Of a DNA stretch of 64,000 nt, positions 36,901 through 45,200 are shown in pieces. Every line of letters begins with the position of its first letter. Within the stretch, counting starts at the first letter, position 1. This DNA comes from DASPHG01 sp963748315 (lineage in GTDB: Bacteria; Actinomycetota; Thermoleophilia; Solirubrobacterales; Thermoleophilaceae), in the NCBI GenBank assembly GCA_963748315.1, contig CAVVIK010000006.1, positions 868,001 through 932,000 of the forward strand. Direction: 5' to 3'. The position numbers and the translations under genes are program-made. The notes under the pieces were generated by a model. It was not told the origin of the DNA and did not search any database. It was given only the letters and a program-made list of their open reading frames with translations.

Positions 36901-38548
36901 GGCGAGAGGAGGTAGTCGAGGAGCGTTTCGGGGCTACTGTCGGCGCCGAGCTCGGGCGGTGACGGCACGGTCGGCGTCTTGGTGATGCCGTCGAGCAGGC
37001 CCTGGATCTGCGGCGGCAGCGTGATCTGGGGCTTCGAGATGTCGCGGCTGGCCCGGAAGCGGCGGCGCCTCGGGCTCGCCCCTGCCGCGCCTGCGCCCGA
37101 GGCCGCGGGCGTCGTCGGTGTTGGCCGTCGCGGGGTCGCCGACGCCGGCGCCCTCGCCCTCGAGCGCCTCGAGCGTGCAGAGGTCCTTGCCGTTGTGGAT
37201 CAGGCTCGTCGGGCCCTCGGCCTTGTCCGGCACCTGCGCCTCGATGCACGGCTGGTACGGCCCCACCCCGGTCGAGCAGAGCTCGATCAGCTCGACGGTG
37301 GGGTCGTTCTGGTACGCCGAGCAGTCGTTGCGCAGGACGACGATGCGGAGGAAGTGGCTCATCTGGTCGAAGCCGTTGATCCCCAGCGTCTGCCAGTAGA
37401 CGTAGTTGAGGATCGCCTCCATGCCGGTGAAGCCCTCGCCCTCCTGCGCTGCCGTCTTGTCCGGCGCCGGCGGGGCGAGCCGCTCGTGGAGGGGGTCGTC
37501 CTCGACCGAGCGCTCGCGGTCGTCGATCGTCTGGAGGAACTGCCGCAGCGGCTTCGCGAGCCGCGGCGCGTCCTCGGACAGCTCGCGCAGCTCCGTGATC
37601 TCCTCGGCGGACTCGGTGAGCGCCTTCCGGCCGACCACGGCCATCTCCCCGAGCGCGCGCGTCGAGCCGCGCGACACATTGGAGAACCCCTCCAGGGCGA
37701 CGAGCAGGCGGTGGAAGTCGGGTGCTGCGGCATGCATCCGGCGCAGGAACGGGATCTGCTCGCTCGCGGTCGCGTCCAGCTGGGCGAGCGTGGGCCGCAG
37801 CTCGCCGAGGAAGGTCGGCAGCTTGTTCCACTGCGCTTGGAGGCTGTCGGCGCGGGACGCCTGGATCTCCGCCGTTTCCATCGCCTCCTGCGCCCAGCGC
37901 GAGAGCTGCTCCTTCTTCGGCTCGACCGCCGCGCTGACCTTGTCGGCGTCTGTGATGAAGTCGCGGATCGTCTCGTTCTGGCGGTCGAGGATCTCGAGCG
38001 TCTCGTTGACCTCCTTGAGCGCGGGGTGCGCGCGCTTGATGACCTCGTTCAACTCCTCCGGGCGCCCGGCCAAGCCGACGCCAAGCTCCGACAGCAGCAG
38101 CCGGAAACGCTCCCTGTACGGCCGCCGCATGACGGTCGCGATCAGGTCCGGCGGGATCGAGGAGCTCGTGCGCTCGACCGGGATGGTGCCGCCCTCGGGG
38201 AGCTCCTCGTCCGCCTTGCCGACCTCGCAGTCGACGTAGTACTCGCCGATGAGCGACTGGTTCCGGACACGGCACTCGGAGTCCGTGCGGAGCGCGTCGA
38301 AGCCCGGGCTCCGTCACCTCCACCTCGACGAGAACCTTGTACGGCTCCGTGTCGGTCAGCTCGAACCTGTTGACGGTGCCCGCGCGGACGCCGCCGACCT
38401 TCATGTCGCCGCCCTCGACGAGGCCGAACGCGTTGTCGAACTCGACCCAGTACTTCTTTCCCTTCGCGCCGTCGTCGGACGCGCCGGTGAGCACGATCGC
38501 CGCGAGAGCTGCGCCGAGCACGACGAGGATGGAGAGCGCTCGTCTCAT
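36897..38548 (-). CDS. Mce/MlaD-family protein 2 of 6 (two frameshifts)
   Basis: About 550 residues when restored. ATG 38548 overlaps the first mce gene as ATGA. N-terminal span (RALSILVVLGAALAAIVLTG) and MlaD start (MKVGGVRAGTVNRFELTDTE) are in the first frame. An extra G near 38308 shifts it; it then continues GFDALRTDSECRVRNQSLIG, then the tunnel region from MRRPYRERFRLLLSEL. A second shift near 37104 precedes the C-terminal PQITLPPQIQGLLDGITKT, ending ETLLDYLLSP at TGA 36897-36899, which overlaps the next ATG. Both breaks are in G/C runs. The conserved mosaic across frames argues for base errors. Confidence 0.85.
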
Positions 38549-40002
38549 TCGGGAGCCTTTACCGAGCGGTCGGACTCGAGGCAGCCGAGCTGTTCCCGCT
38601 CCTCCTCGGACCAGACGTTCGAGCCATCCGGGGCGGGCGCCTCCGCCGCGCCCGGGCAGCGCTTGTACTGGTGGATGTTGGCGAGCTCCTGGAAGACGTT
38701 GTCCTGCTCGTCGATCGGAATCGGCGTGCCGGTGCTGAGCGTGAACGCGTTGACGTAGGTCTGCGAGCGCGAGAAGCTGCCGAGCGCGTCGTAGGCGCCT
38801 GTCTGCGAGAAGTCGTCGAACCAGGACAGGAAGTCCGGCGTGTACGGCCTGCCCTGCGCGACGATCGAAGCGGAGTCGCGGAACGCTTCGGCTGCCTCCG
38901 GGAACGACCCCCGCTTGCGGCCCAGGTCGACGGGGCCGGTCCCGAAGTCGATCTCGCGCTGCTCGGTGTCCACCGCGATGTCGGCGAGCGGCGGGTACGT
39001 CCGGTTGAGCTCGAGCAGGTCGTTCGCCGGCCCGGGGGATCCGGTGAGGCGCGCGAGGTCGCGGACGGTCGGCACGGCCTCGTTCGCGAACGGCCGCAGC
39101 TCGTCGAGGTATGGCCCGAGCTTGCGCGCGACCGGCTTCGACGCCTCGACGAGCGGATCGACGTCATCGAGCGCGGCGCGGAGGTTCACATACGTCGAGT
39201 TGGCCGTCCGCATGAAGTCGGGGAACCGCCCGACGAGCTCGGCGAGCGCCTCCTTCTCGGATCCGAGCGCGCGCGTGGTCCGGTTCAGGTGGTTGACGAG
39301 CGGGCTGAGCTCGCCCTCCTTCTCGGCCAGGGCGGTGACGAGCCGGGACGAGTCCTGGAGGAACCGCTCGAGCACCGGCGGGTCGTAGGTGAGCTCGCGG
39401 AAGAGGCGGCTCGCCGCGGAGAGGTTCGTCTTGAGGTAGGGAAGCCCGCGGTTGGCGTCGTCGCCGACGCCCGCGTACTGGCGCCGCCCGCCGCGGAAGA
39501 AGCCCTGGATCGACTCGCGCGTCTTCTTGTCGAACATGCTGAAGAACGTGTCGATCTCGACCACGGACGTGGTTCGGTCGGACGTGATGACGGCGCCGTC
39601 CGCGAGCATCTCCTGCTCGCCCGCGGCGGCGTCGCTCTCGCTCGCGGAGGGGAGATGGACCTCGATGAAGCGGTTCGCGACCGACGACAGCGATCCGGGC
39701 CGGATGAGGAAGCGCGATCCGGCCGGCAGAGGCGCGTAGTCGTCCTCGACCTCGAACTCGACCGCAGCCTCGCCGCTGTCGGTCACCTCGAAGTCGGTCA
39801 CCTGCCCGATCTGGACCCCGCCGAGCTCCACGAGGTTGCCCTTCACGAGCTGCCCCGCGTTGATGAACCGCGCCTCGAGCGTGTACTTGTCGCCACCGCC
39901 CCCGAACAGGAGCAGCGCGACGATCAGGGTCGCGGCGACGACCGCAGCCAGCGCCGCGAATCTGGTGATTCCGCTTTTCTGCGCCGCTTCGGCGCTAGCC
40001 AT
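38545..40002 (-). CDS. Mce/MlaD-family protein 1 of 6
   Basis: First mce gene of the operon, 485 residues. ATG 40002 opens a short cytosolic part, one membrane span (LAAVVAATLIVALLLFGGGG), then the MlaD domain (NLVELGGVQIGQVTDFEVTD, RFLIRPGSLSSVANRFIEVH). A helical tunnel region follows with regular Leu/Arg spacing, then a C-terminal part with Cys pairs (HQYKRCPGAAEA, EQLGCLES). It is separated by 85 bases from the upstream three-span membrane protein on the same strand. In known Mce systems this protein would sit on YrbE permeases, but none is encoded here. Confidence 0.9.
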   Translation of the reverse strand: MASAEAAQKSGITRFAALAAVVAATLIVALLLFGGGGDKYTLEARFINAGQLVKGNLVELGGVQIGQVTDFEVTDSGEAAVEFEVEDDYAPLPAGSRFLIRPGSLSSVANRFIEVHLPSASESDAAAGEQEMLADGAVITSDRTTSVVEIDTFFSMFDKKTRESIQGFFRGGRRQYAGVGDDANRGLPYLKTNLSAASRLFRELTYDPPVLERFLQDSSRLVTALAEKEGELSPLVNHLNRTTRALGSEKEALAELVGRFPDFMRTANSTYVNLRAALDDVDPLVEASKPVARKLGPYLDELRPFANEAVPTVRDLARLTGSPGPANDLLELNRTYPPLADIAVDTEQREIDFGTGPVDLGRKRGSFPEAAEAFRDSASIVAQGRPYTPDFLSWFDDFSQTGAYDALGSFSRSQTYVNAFTLSTGTPIPIDEQDNVFQELANIHQYKRCPGAAEAPAPDGSNVWSEEEREQLGCLESDRSVKAPE

Positions 40003-40087
40003 GCTCGACCAGCGTTGTTCCCCGGACCCCCCGGGCGAGTGCGGAATCTACCTTCGGGGAGGCGCTAGCGCGCCAGTTGAGTGACGC

Positions 40088-40375
40088 TCAGCGCTGGGTC
40101 GCGCCGCGCACGAGGAAGGCCATGCTCACGAGCACGGTGGCGAAGCCGACCGCGCGCGCGAGGTCGACCATGTAGGCGAGCCCGTCGCGGTGGGGCTCGA
40201 TCACGTCCGCCAGGTCGGCGCCCGGGTACTGGAAGCCCGCGATCGCGAAGACCGTCGCCGCGGCCAGCGACGCCCGCGCGCAGAAGGGCAGGCGGCGCCA
40301 GTCGAACGCCGCGAAGGCGCAGAAGACGAGGGCGAGCACGAAGAGGGGGCCGAAGGTCATGCGAATCCATGTCAA
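40088..40375 (-). CDS. Small three-span membrane protein upstream of the mce operon
   Basis: A 95-residue protein not recognised as a named family. It shows three hydrophobic segments: FGPLFVLALVFCAFAAF, ASLAAATVFAIAGFQ and GFATVLVSMAFLV. Short loops between them include an Asp-rich stretch (YPGADLADVIEPHRDGLAY). It lies on the same strand 85 bases before the first mce gene, so it might be cotranscribed, but it is far too small to be a YrbE permease (about 250 residues). Divergent from the catalase gene. Confidence 0.6.
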   Translation of the reverse strand: MTWIRMTFGPLFVLALVFCAFAAFDWRRLPFCARASLAAATVFAIAGFQYPGADLADVIEPHRDGLAYMVDLARAVGFATVLVSMAFLVRGATQR

Positions 40376-40452
40376 CCATCGGCAATCGACACGCGTTTGG
40401 CAACCCTCCGTTCGGACGGTCCGGCACCCTCCATTCGGATAGGGTCGGGCCC

Positions 40453-41386
40453 GTGGAAGGCTCGCTTCCCGAGCAGATCGTGGATGCGATCCACGACATC
40501 AGCGGGCGTCACGACGACACCCGCGCGGTGCATGCGAAGGGGGTCGTCTGCGAGGGCACCTTCACGGCGGCGCCGGCGGCCGCATCGCTGACGCGCGCAG
40601 CGCACATGCAGGGTGAGCCGGTGCCGGCGACCGTGAGATTCTCGAACGGCGGTGGGGACCCGGCCGCGAAGGACTCCTCGAAGGACGGGCGCGGCCTGGC
40701 GGTCAAGCTCTACCTCGAGGACGGCAGCCGGACCGACATGGTCACGATCACGCTGCCGCGCTTCTTCGTGCGGAACCCGGACGACTTCCTCGAGTTCACG
40801 CGCTCGCGCAAGCCCGATCCCGAGACGGGCCAGCCTGACATGGCGAAGATCGGGACGTTCCTCGAGGCGCATCCCGAGGCGCTGCCCGCGATCCAGCACG
40901 CGCTGTCGCAGCCCGCGCCCGCGAGCTACGCACAGCTCGAGTACAACGGGATCCACGCGTTCAAGTGGATCGCTCCCGATGGCGAGGAGCGCTGGATCCG
41001 GTTCGGCTTCCGCCCACGCGCGGGCGTCGCGGGGATCTCGGATGAGGAGGCGGCGGAGCGCTCGCCCGACTACCTCCAGGACGAGATCCGTGAGCGGCTC
41101 GAGCGCGAGCCCGTCGAGTTCGAGCTCGAGGTGACGATCGCGCAAGACGGGTGACGACCCGGACGATCCGACCGAGCCCTGGCCCGACGACCGCGAGCGC
41201 GTCGTCGTGGGCACTCTGCGGATCGACGGGCTCGACACGAAGCGCGAGCGCGACGGCGACGTGCTCGTGTTCGACCCCACGCGTGTCACGGACGGGATCG
41301 AGCTGTCCGGCGACCAGATCCTGCGGGTGCGGCCCGACGCGTACGCGGTATCGGTCGAGCGCCGCAGCGGCGTCCGCCGCTCGTGA
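40453..41386 (+). CDS. Small catalase-family protein (one frameshift)
   Basis: Heme protein of the short catalase/catalase-related peroxidase group, about 310 residues restored. The distal His is in RAVHAKGVVCEGTF. Further family pattern follows: VRFSNGGGDPAAKDSSKDGR, GLAVKLYLEDG, ITLPRFFVRNPDDFLEF and the FKWIAPDGEERWIRF segment. GTG 40453 has a -10-like TAGGGT seven bases before it and no Shine-Dalgarno. An extra G near 41149 breaks the frame at AQDG. The expected DDPDDPTEPWPDDRERVVVG then continues to TGA 41384-41386, which overlaps the next gene as GTGA. These short forms act on hydrogen peroxide or organic peroxides. Confidence 0.83.
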
Positions 41387-42075
41387 GCGAGCGTCCGCGC
41401 CCCCGCACCCTCGACGAGGAGATCTTCGAGGCGGACAGCCCTCAAATCGCGTCGCTGCTCAGCGACGAGGGCCGGGTCGAGCGGATCGAGAGCGAGCTAT
41501 GGGCCGGGTTCAACGCTCTCGCCAACGTCGGGCCCGCCGCCGTCGTATTCGGCTCCGCGCGCACGCCGCCCGACGACCCGATGTACGTGGCCGCGCGCGA
41601 GGTCGGGCGGCGCCTCGGCGAAGCCGGGTTCGCCGTGATCACCGGCGGCGGCCCCGGGATCATGGAGGCGGCGAACAGAGGCGCTGTGGACGCGGGGGTC
41701 GAGTCGGTCGGGCTCAACATCGAGCTGCCGTTCGAACAGGGCATGAACCCGTGGGTCAAGCTCGGAATCGAGTTCCACTACTTCTTCACGCGCAAGCTGA
41801 TGTTCGTCCGCTACGCCTCCGCGTGGGTGGTCTTTCCCGGCGGCTACGGCACGCTCGACGAGCTGTTCGAGCTGCTCACGCTGCTCCAGACCGGCAAGGC
41901 TCGCCAGTACCCGGTCGTGCTCGTCGGCAGTGAGCACTGGCGCGGGCTGAGCGACTGGCTGCGCGACGACGTGCTCGCGCACGGGCGCATCTCGCCCGAG
42001 GACCTCGAGCTGTTCCACGTGTGCGACGACCCCGCCGAGGTGGCGGAGACCGTCAGGCTCGCCTCAGGGCGCTAG
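41383..42075 (+). CDS. LOG-family protein (TIGR00730-type)
   Basis: A 230-residue Rossmann-fold protein of the LOG family, which in characterised members releases cytokinin bases by phosphoribohydrolase action on nucleotides; many bacterial members lack known roles. The two diagnostic motifs are present: GGGPGIMEAANRGA and the PGGYGTLDELFE (PGGxGTxxE) site, plus FGSARTPPDDPMY at the N-terminus. GTG 41383 overlaps the catalase stop by 4 bases. The end overlaps the convergent sigma-like gene by 12 bases. Older databases call this lysine decarboxylase, which is a misnomer. Confidence 0.92.
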   Translation: MSERPRPRTLDEEIFEADSPQIASLLSDEGRVERIESELWAGFNALANVGPAAVVFGSARTPPDDPMYVAAREVGRRLGEAGFAVITGGGPGIMEAANRGAVDAGVESVGLNIELPFEQGMNPWVKLGIEFHYFFTRKLMFVRYASAWVVFPGGYGTLDELFELLTLLQTGKARQYPVVLVGSEHWRGLSDWLRDDVLAHGRISPEDLELFHVCDDPAEVAETVRLASGR

Positions 42076-42753
42076 GAGCGGCTGGAGGCTCTTGTTCCGG
42101 AAAAGCTTCGCCTCGCGCGCGTCCGCGGGCGGCGAGCGTTTCTCGAGCTGGTGCTCGCTCGTCGCGGACGCTGGCGTCGCGTCGATCGGCTGGCGGCTGC
42201 CGCCCCCGAGCAGGAGCGTCCCGGCGAGGCCCGCGAGGAAGATGAGCAGCACGGCTGCTGCGGCGGCCGGGGAAGGGGCCCGCAGCCGTAGGCGCCAGCG
42301 GCGCCGCGGCGGCTCCGCGACGGTCGCGGGCTCGGGCGTCGGCTCTGGATGCCACAGGTGCACGCTCCAGTCGGCGTCGAAGCGGGCACCGGCCTTCGAC
42401 ACGGTCTCGCTGCGCAGCCAGCCGACCCCAACCAGGCGCGCGACCTTGAGGTCGGTCGGCTCCGGGCTCGCGATCGCCTGTTCGTGAGGCCCACCGAGGG
42501 CCAGGGCGTAGAGCAGCTCCAGAACGTCGCCATCCGGGGCGCCCAGCGCGGGCGGCCAGCGAAGGATCCTCAGGAACGCGGTCTGGGTGGCCTCCGCCGC
42601 CGACTCGACGCAGCCCGTGGCCGCAAGCGCCGTGGCGAAGACCTCGTGCGAGTAGTGGTCGTACAGGCGCACGAACGCGGCGCCGTCGCCCCCTGCCGCC
42701 CGCCGCGCGAGTTCGGCGTCGCGAGGAAGCAAATCGATGACGGCTGACCTCAT
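42064..42753 (-). CDS. Sigma-region-2-like domain joined to a membrane helix
   Basis: A 229-residue protein of unusual layout. Residues 10-66 resemble region 2 of ECF sigma factors (DAELARRAAGGDGAAFVRLY then a helix with ESAAEATQTAFLRILRW). No region 4 helix-turn-helix follows. Instead there is a linker with WSVHLWHPEPTPEP, one membrane span at about 160-180 (AAAAAVLLIFLAGLAGTLLL), and a charged C-terminal tail. ATG 42753 was chosen as the first start aligned with the domain; longer frames reach 42819. A real ECF factor is soluble, so this could be a decayed sigma factor fused to an anti-sigma-like membrane part, or a membrane adaptor. Convergent with the LOG gene and divergent from the FAD-Rieske gene. 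Confidence 0.6.
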   Translation of the reverse strand: MRSAVIDLLPRDAELARRAAGGDGAAFVRLYDHYSHEVFATALAATGCVESAAEATQTAFLRILRWPPALGAPDGDVLELLYALALGGPHEQAIASPEPTDLKVARLVGVGWLRSETVSKAGARFDADWSVHLWHPEPTPEPATVAEPPRRRWRLRLRAPSPAAAAAVLLIFLAGLAGTLLLGGGSRQPIDATPASATSEHQLEKRSPPADAREAKLFRNKSLQPLLAP

Positions 42754-42845
42754 TGGCTCCCAAGCACCCCCAAGCGGAAATCTATTCTGGCCTTTCCCGA
42801 AAATGCGCCGTTCATGCATCCGGCGCCGGGGGTAGGGGGACGGAT

Positions 42846-44369
42846 ATGAGCATCGCCACGACAGTAGCCCGCCGGCGGACCTCGCTCTGGCTCGCGGCTC
42901 CGGAGGAGGAGAGCGCCTTCCCGAGGCTCGACCGGCCGCTGTCCGTGGACGCCGCGGTGCTGGGCGGCGGGATCGTGGGGCTCAGCACGGCGCTGTTCCT
43001 CAAGCGCGCCGGCATGACGGTCGCGGTGATCGAGGCGAGCCGCGTCGGGACCGGCGTGACGGGGCACACGACCGCGAAGCTCAGCTCCCTCCATGGGCTC
43101 AGCTACGCGCGGATCGCGTCGAGCTTCGGCGACGAGGGTGCACGGGCGTACGGCGAGGCGAACCAGGCCGGGATCGAGCAGGTCGCCGCCTGGGTCGAGG
43201 AGGAGGGGATCGACTGCGACTTCAGGCGCAAGCCCAACTACACGTATGCCACCTCGCGCGAACGTGTCGTCGACATCGAGCGCGAGGTCGATGCGGCCCA
43301 GCGCGCGGGCCTGCCGGCCTCGTACACCGAGGAGACGGATCTGCCGTACCCGATCGCCGGTGCGATCAGGTTCGAGTCACAGGCCGAGTTCCATCCGCAC
43401 CGCTTCGTGTCGGCGCTCGCCCAGCTCGTTGCGGGCGAGGGCAGCCACGTGTTCGAGAACACGCGCGCGACCGGCGTCTCCGAGGGGCGCCCGTGCCGGA
43501 TCGAGACGACCGGCCCTGCCCTGACCGCGGGGCACGTCGTCGTCGCCACGCACTTCCCATTCCTCGACCGCGGGCTCTACTTCGCGCGCATCCATCCGGA
43601 ACGCTCGTACGCGCTCGGCGTGCGCGTGCGCGATCCGGCGCCGCAGGGCATGTACATCTCGGCCGACCAGCCGACCCGCTCGATCAGAAGTCACCCGGCC
43701 GACGAAGGGGAGATCCTGATCGTCGGCGGCGAGGGCCACAAGACCGGCCAGGGCGGCGACACGCTCGAGCGCTATCGCTCACTCGAGCGGTTCGCGCGGG
43801 AGCACTGGGACGTCGAGAGCGTCGAGTACCAGTGGGCGAGCCAGGACAACGACTCGATCGACCACATGCCGTACATCGGGCGGTTCGCGCCGCACTCGCG
43901 CCGGCTGTACACGGCCACCGGATTCAGGAAGTGGGGCCTGGCGCAGGGCGTCGCCGCGGGCATGATCCTCGAGGACCTGATTCTCGACCGCGAGAACCCG
44001 TGGGCGAGCCTCTACGACCCCAACCGGATGAAGCCGCTTGCGGCGGCGCACGACCTGGTCAAGGAGAACGCAAACGTCGCACTGCGCTTCGTCGGCGACC
44101 GGCTCACCAAGCGCGGCGGGCGCGATGCCACCGAGCTCGAGCCGGGGGAGGGGGACATCGCGCGGCTCGACGGCGAGAAGGTCGCCGCCTTCCGGGACGA
44201 CGACGGGAAGCTGCACGCCGTCTCGCCGGTATGCACCCACCTGGGCTGCCAGCTGAGCTGGAACTCAGGCGATCGCAGCTGGGACTGCCCCTGCCACGGC
44301 TCGCGTTTCTCGCCGGACGGGGAGATCCTGCACGGGCCGGCGGTCAGGCCGTTGAAGCGGAAGACCTGA
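42846..44369 (+). CDS. FAD-dependent oxidoreductase with C-terminal Rieske domain
   Basis: A 507-residue fusion. Residues 30-380 form a DAO-type (glycine oxidase-like) FAD domain with dinucleotide motif AAVLGGGIVGLSTALFLKRA, and the family segment GHTTAKLSSLHGL. The C-terminal Rieske domain carries CTHLGCQLSW and CPCHGSRFSPDGEI, giving the Cys-His pairs for a [2Fe-2S] cluster. This combination is known in actinobacteria and Bacillus (YhfW-like), but the substrate is unknown. ATG 42846 follows a GGTAGGGGGACG ribosome site. Tail to tail with the DnaC-like gene (26-base overlap). Confidence 0.92.
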   Translation: MSIATTVARRRTSLWLAAPEEESAFPRLDRPLSVDAAVLGGGIVGLSTALFLKRAGMTVAVIEASRVGTGVTGHTTAKLSSLHGLSYARIASSFGDEGARAYGEANQAGIEQVAAWVEEEGIDCDFRRKPNYTYATSRERVVDIEREVDAAQRAGLPASYTEETDLPYPIAGAIRFESQAEFHPHRFVSALAQLVAGEGSHVFENTRATGVSEGRPCRIETTGPALTAGHVVVATHFPFLDRGLYFARIHPERSYALGVRVRDPAPQGMYISADQPTRSIRSHPADEGEILIVGGEGHKTGQGGDTLERYRSLERFAREHWDVESVEYQWASQDNDSIDHMPYIGRFAPHSRRLYTATGFRKWGLAQGVAAGMILEDLILDRENPWASLYDPNRMKPLAAAHDLVKENANVALRFVGDRLTKRGGRDATELEPGEGDIARLDGEKVAAFRDDDGKLHAVSPVCTHLGCQLSWNSGDRSWDCPCHGSRFSPDGEILHGPAVRPLKRKT

Positions 44370-45111
44370 GCGAGACGCGGTTGTCGGCGCCGAACAGCGG
44401 CACCGGCTCGCACATCTCGAGCAGCCGCGACGACGTCCGCGGGCCGACGTGGTTGCCGAGCCGGTCCGGGCTCTCGACGTCGGCGGTCAAAACGACCGAG
44501 CGCTGGTCCTCGTAGCGGCGGTTGACGATCGTGTAGAGCTGCTCGAGCGTCCAGTCCGTCTGGCTGGCCACGGCCATGTCGTCCAGCTGGAGCAAGTCGA
44601 CGGCGGCGAGCCGCTCCATCAGCCCGAGGTAGGTGTGCTCGGCGCCCTGCTCGTATGTCGAGCGGATCTGCGAGAGGAGCCAGGGCGCGGTGTAGATCGC
44701 GACCGTTCGCCGCGCGCGCAGCGCGTACTGGGCGATCAGCATCGCGAGCGTCGTCTTGCCGGTCCCGCGGTCGCCGAAGAAGAAGAAGCCCTTGCCCTCG
44801 TCGAGGTTCGTCTCGATGCGCTCGCAGAAGCGCCGCACGTAGCGAACGGTCTGCGGTTCCATGTCGTTCACCGGGGCGCGCTCGAACGCGACGTCGCGGA
44901 AGCGCTCCGGGATCGTGTCGTGGAGCCCGCGCGTGCGGTTGCGCGCTATCCGCTCCGTCCGGCACCGGCAGGCGCGCGCGTCGCCGGACTCCTCGAGCAC
45001 GAGCCCATTGCCGTCACACTCTCCGTACGGGCACGACGAGCTTCCGAGCCCGCGCAGGTGCGGGTTCGCGGCACGCGCCGCGGCTGCGTTAAGGAGGTCA
45101 GGCTCGGTCAC
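44344..45111 (-). CDS. DnaC/IstB-like AAA+ ATPase with Cys-rich N-terminus
   Basis: A 255-residue AAA+ ATPase of the DnaC/IstB/DnaI type. Walker A is FGDRGTGKTTLAM, Walker B is VDLLQLDDMAVA, and sensor and arginine-finger-like positions follow (NRRYEDQRSVVLTAD). Before the ATPase, a segment with SCPYGECDGNGLVLEE and ARACRC gives four Cys that could bind zinc, as in DnaI-type loaders. Likely role: loading of a replicative helicase or other DNA remodelling. GTG 45111 (VTEPDLLNAAAAR) is preferred over a longer frame to 45189. No transposon is nearby, so an IstB helper role is unlikely. Confidence 0.82.
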   Translation of the reverse strand: MTEPDLLNAAAARAANPHLRGLGSSSCPYGECDGNGLVLEESGDARACRCRTERIARNRTRGLHDTIPERFRDVAFERAPVNDMEPQTVRYVRRFCERIETNLDEGKGFFFFGDRGTGKTTLAMLIAQYALRARRTVAIYTAPWLLSQIRSTYEQGAEHTYLGLMERLAAVDLLQLDDMAVASQTDWTLEQLYTIVNRRYEDQRSVVLTADVESPDRLGNHVGPRTSSRLLEMCEPVPLFGADNRVSLRSSASTA

Positions 45112-45200
45112 CGAGCCAGTGAAGCACGCCCTCCGGCGGACGGGACAGCTCGCGCCCGCTGTTTGCGCGTTCTTCGCGCTCGATAGCATGGCCGCTGCAA

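Noticed and set aside
35375..38548. A single 1057-residue ORF joining mce genes 2 and 3
   Set aside because: Only its ends are Mce-like. The middle is an out-of-frame read between indels; restored frames give two normal mce genes with an ATGA junction.
41383..42075. Lysine decarboxylase annotation for the LOG-family gene
   Set aside because: The PGGxGTxxE motif defines LOG phosphoribohydrolase-like proteins; the decarboxylase label is a known database error and no PLP site is present.
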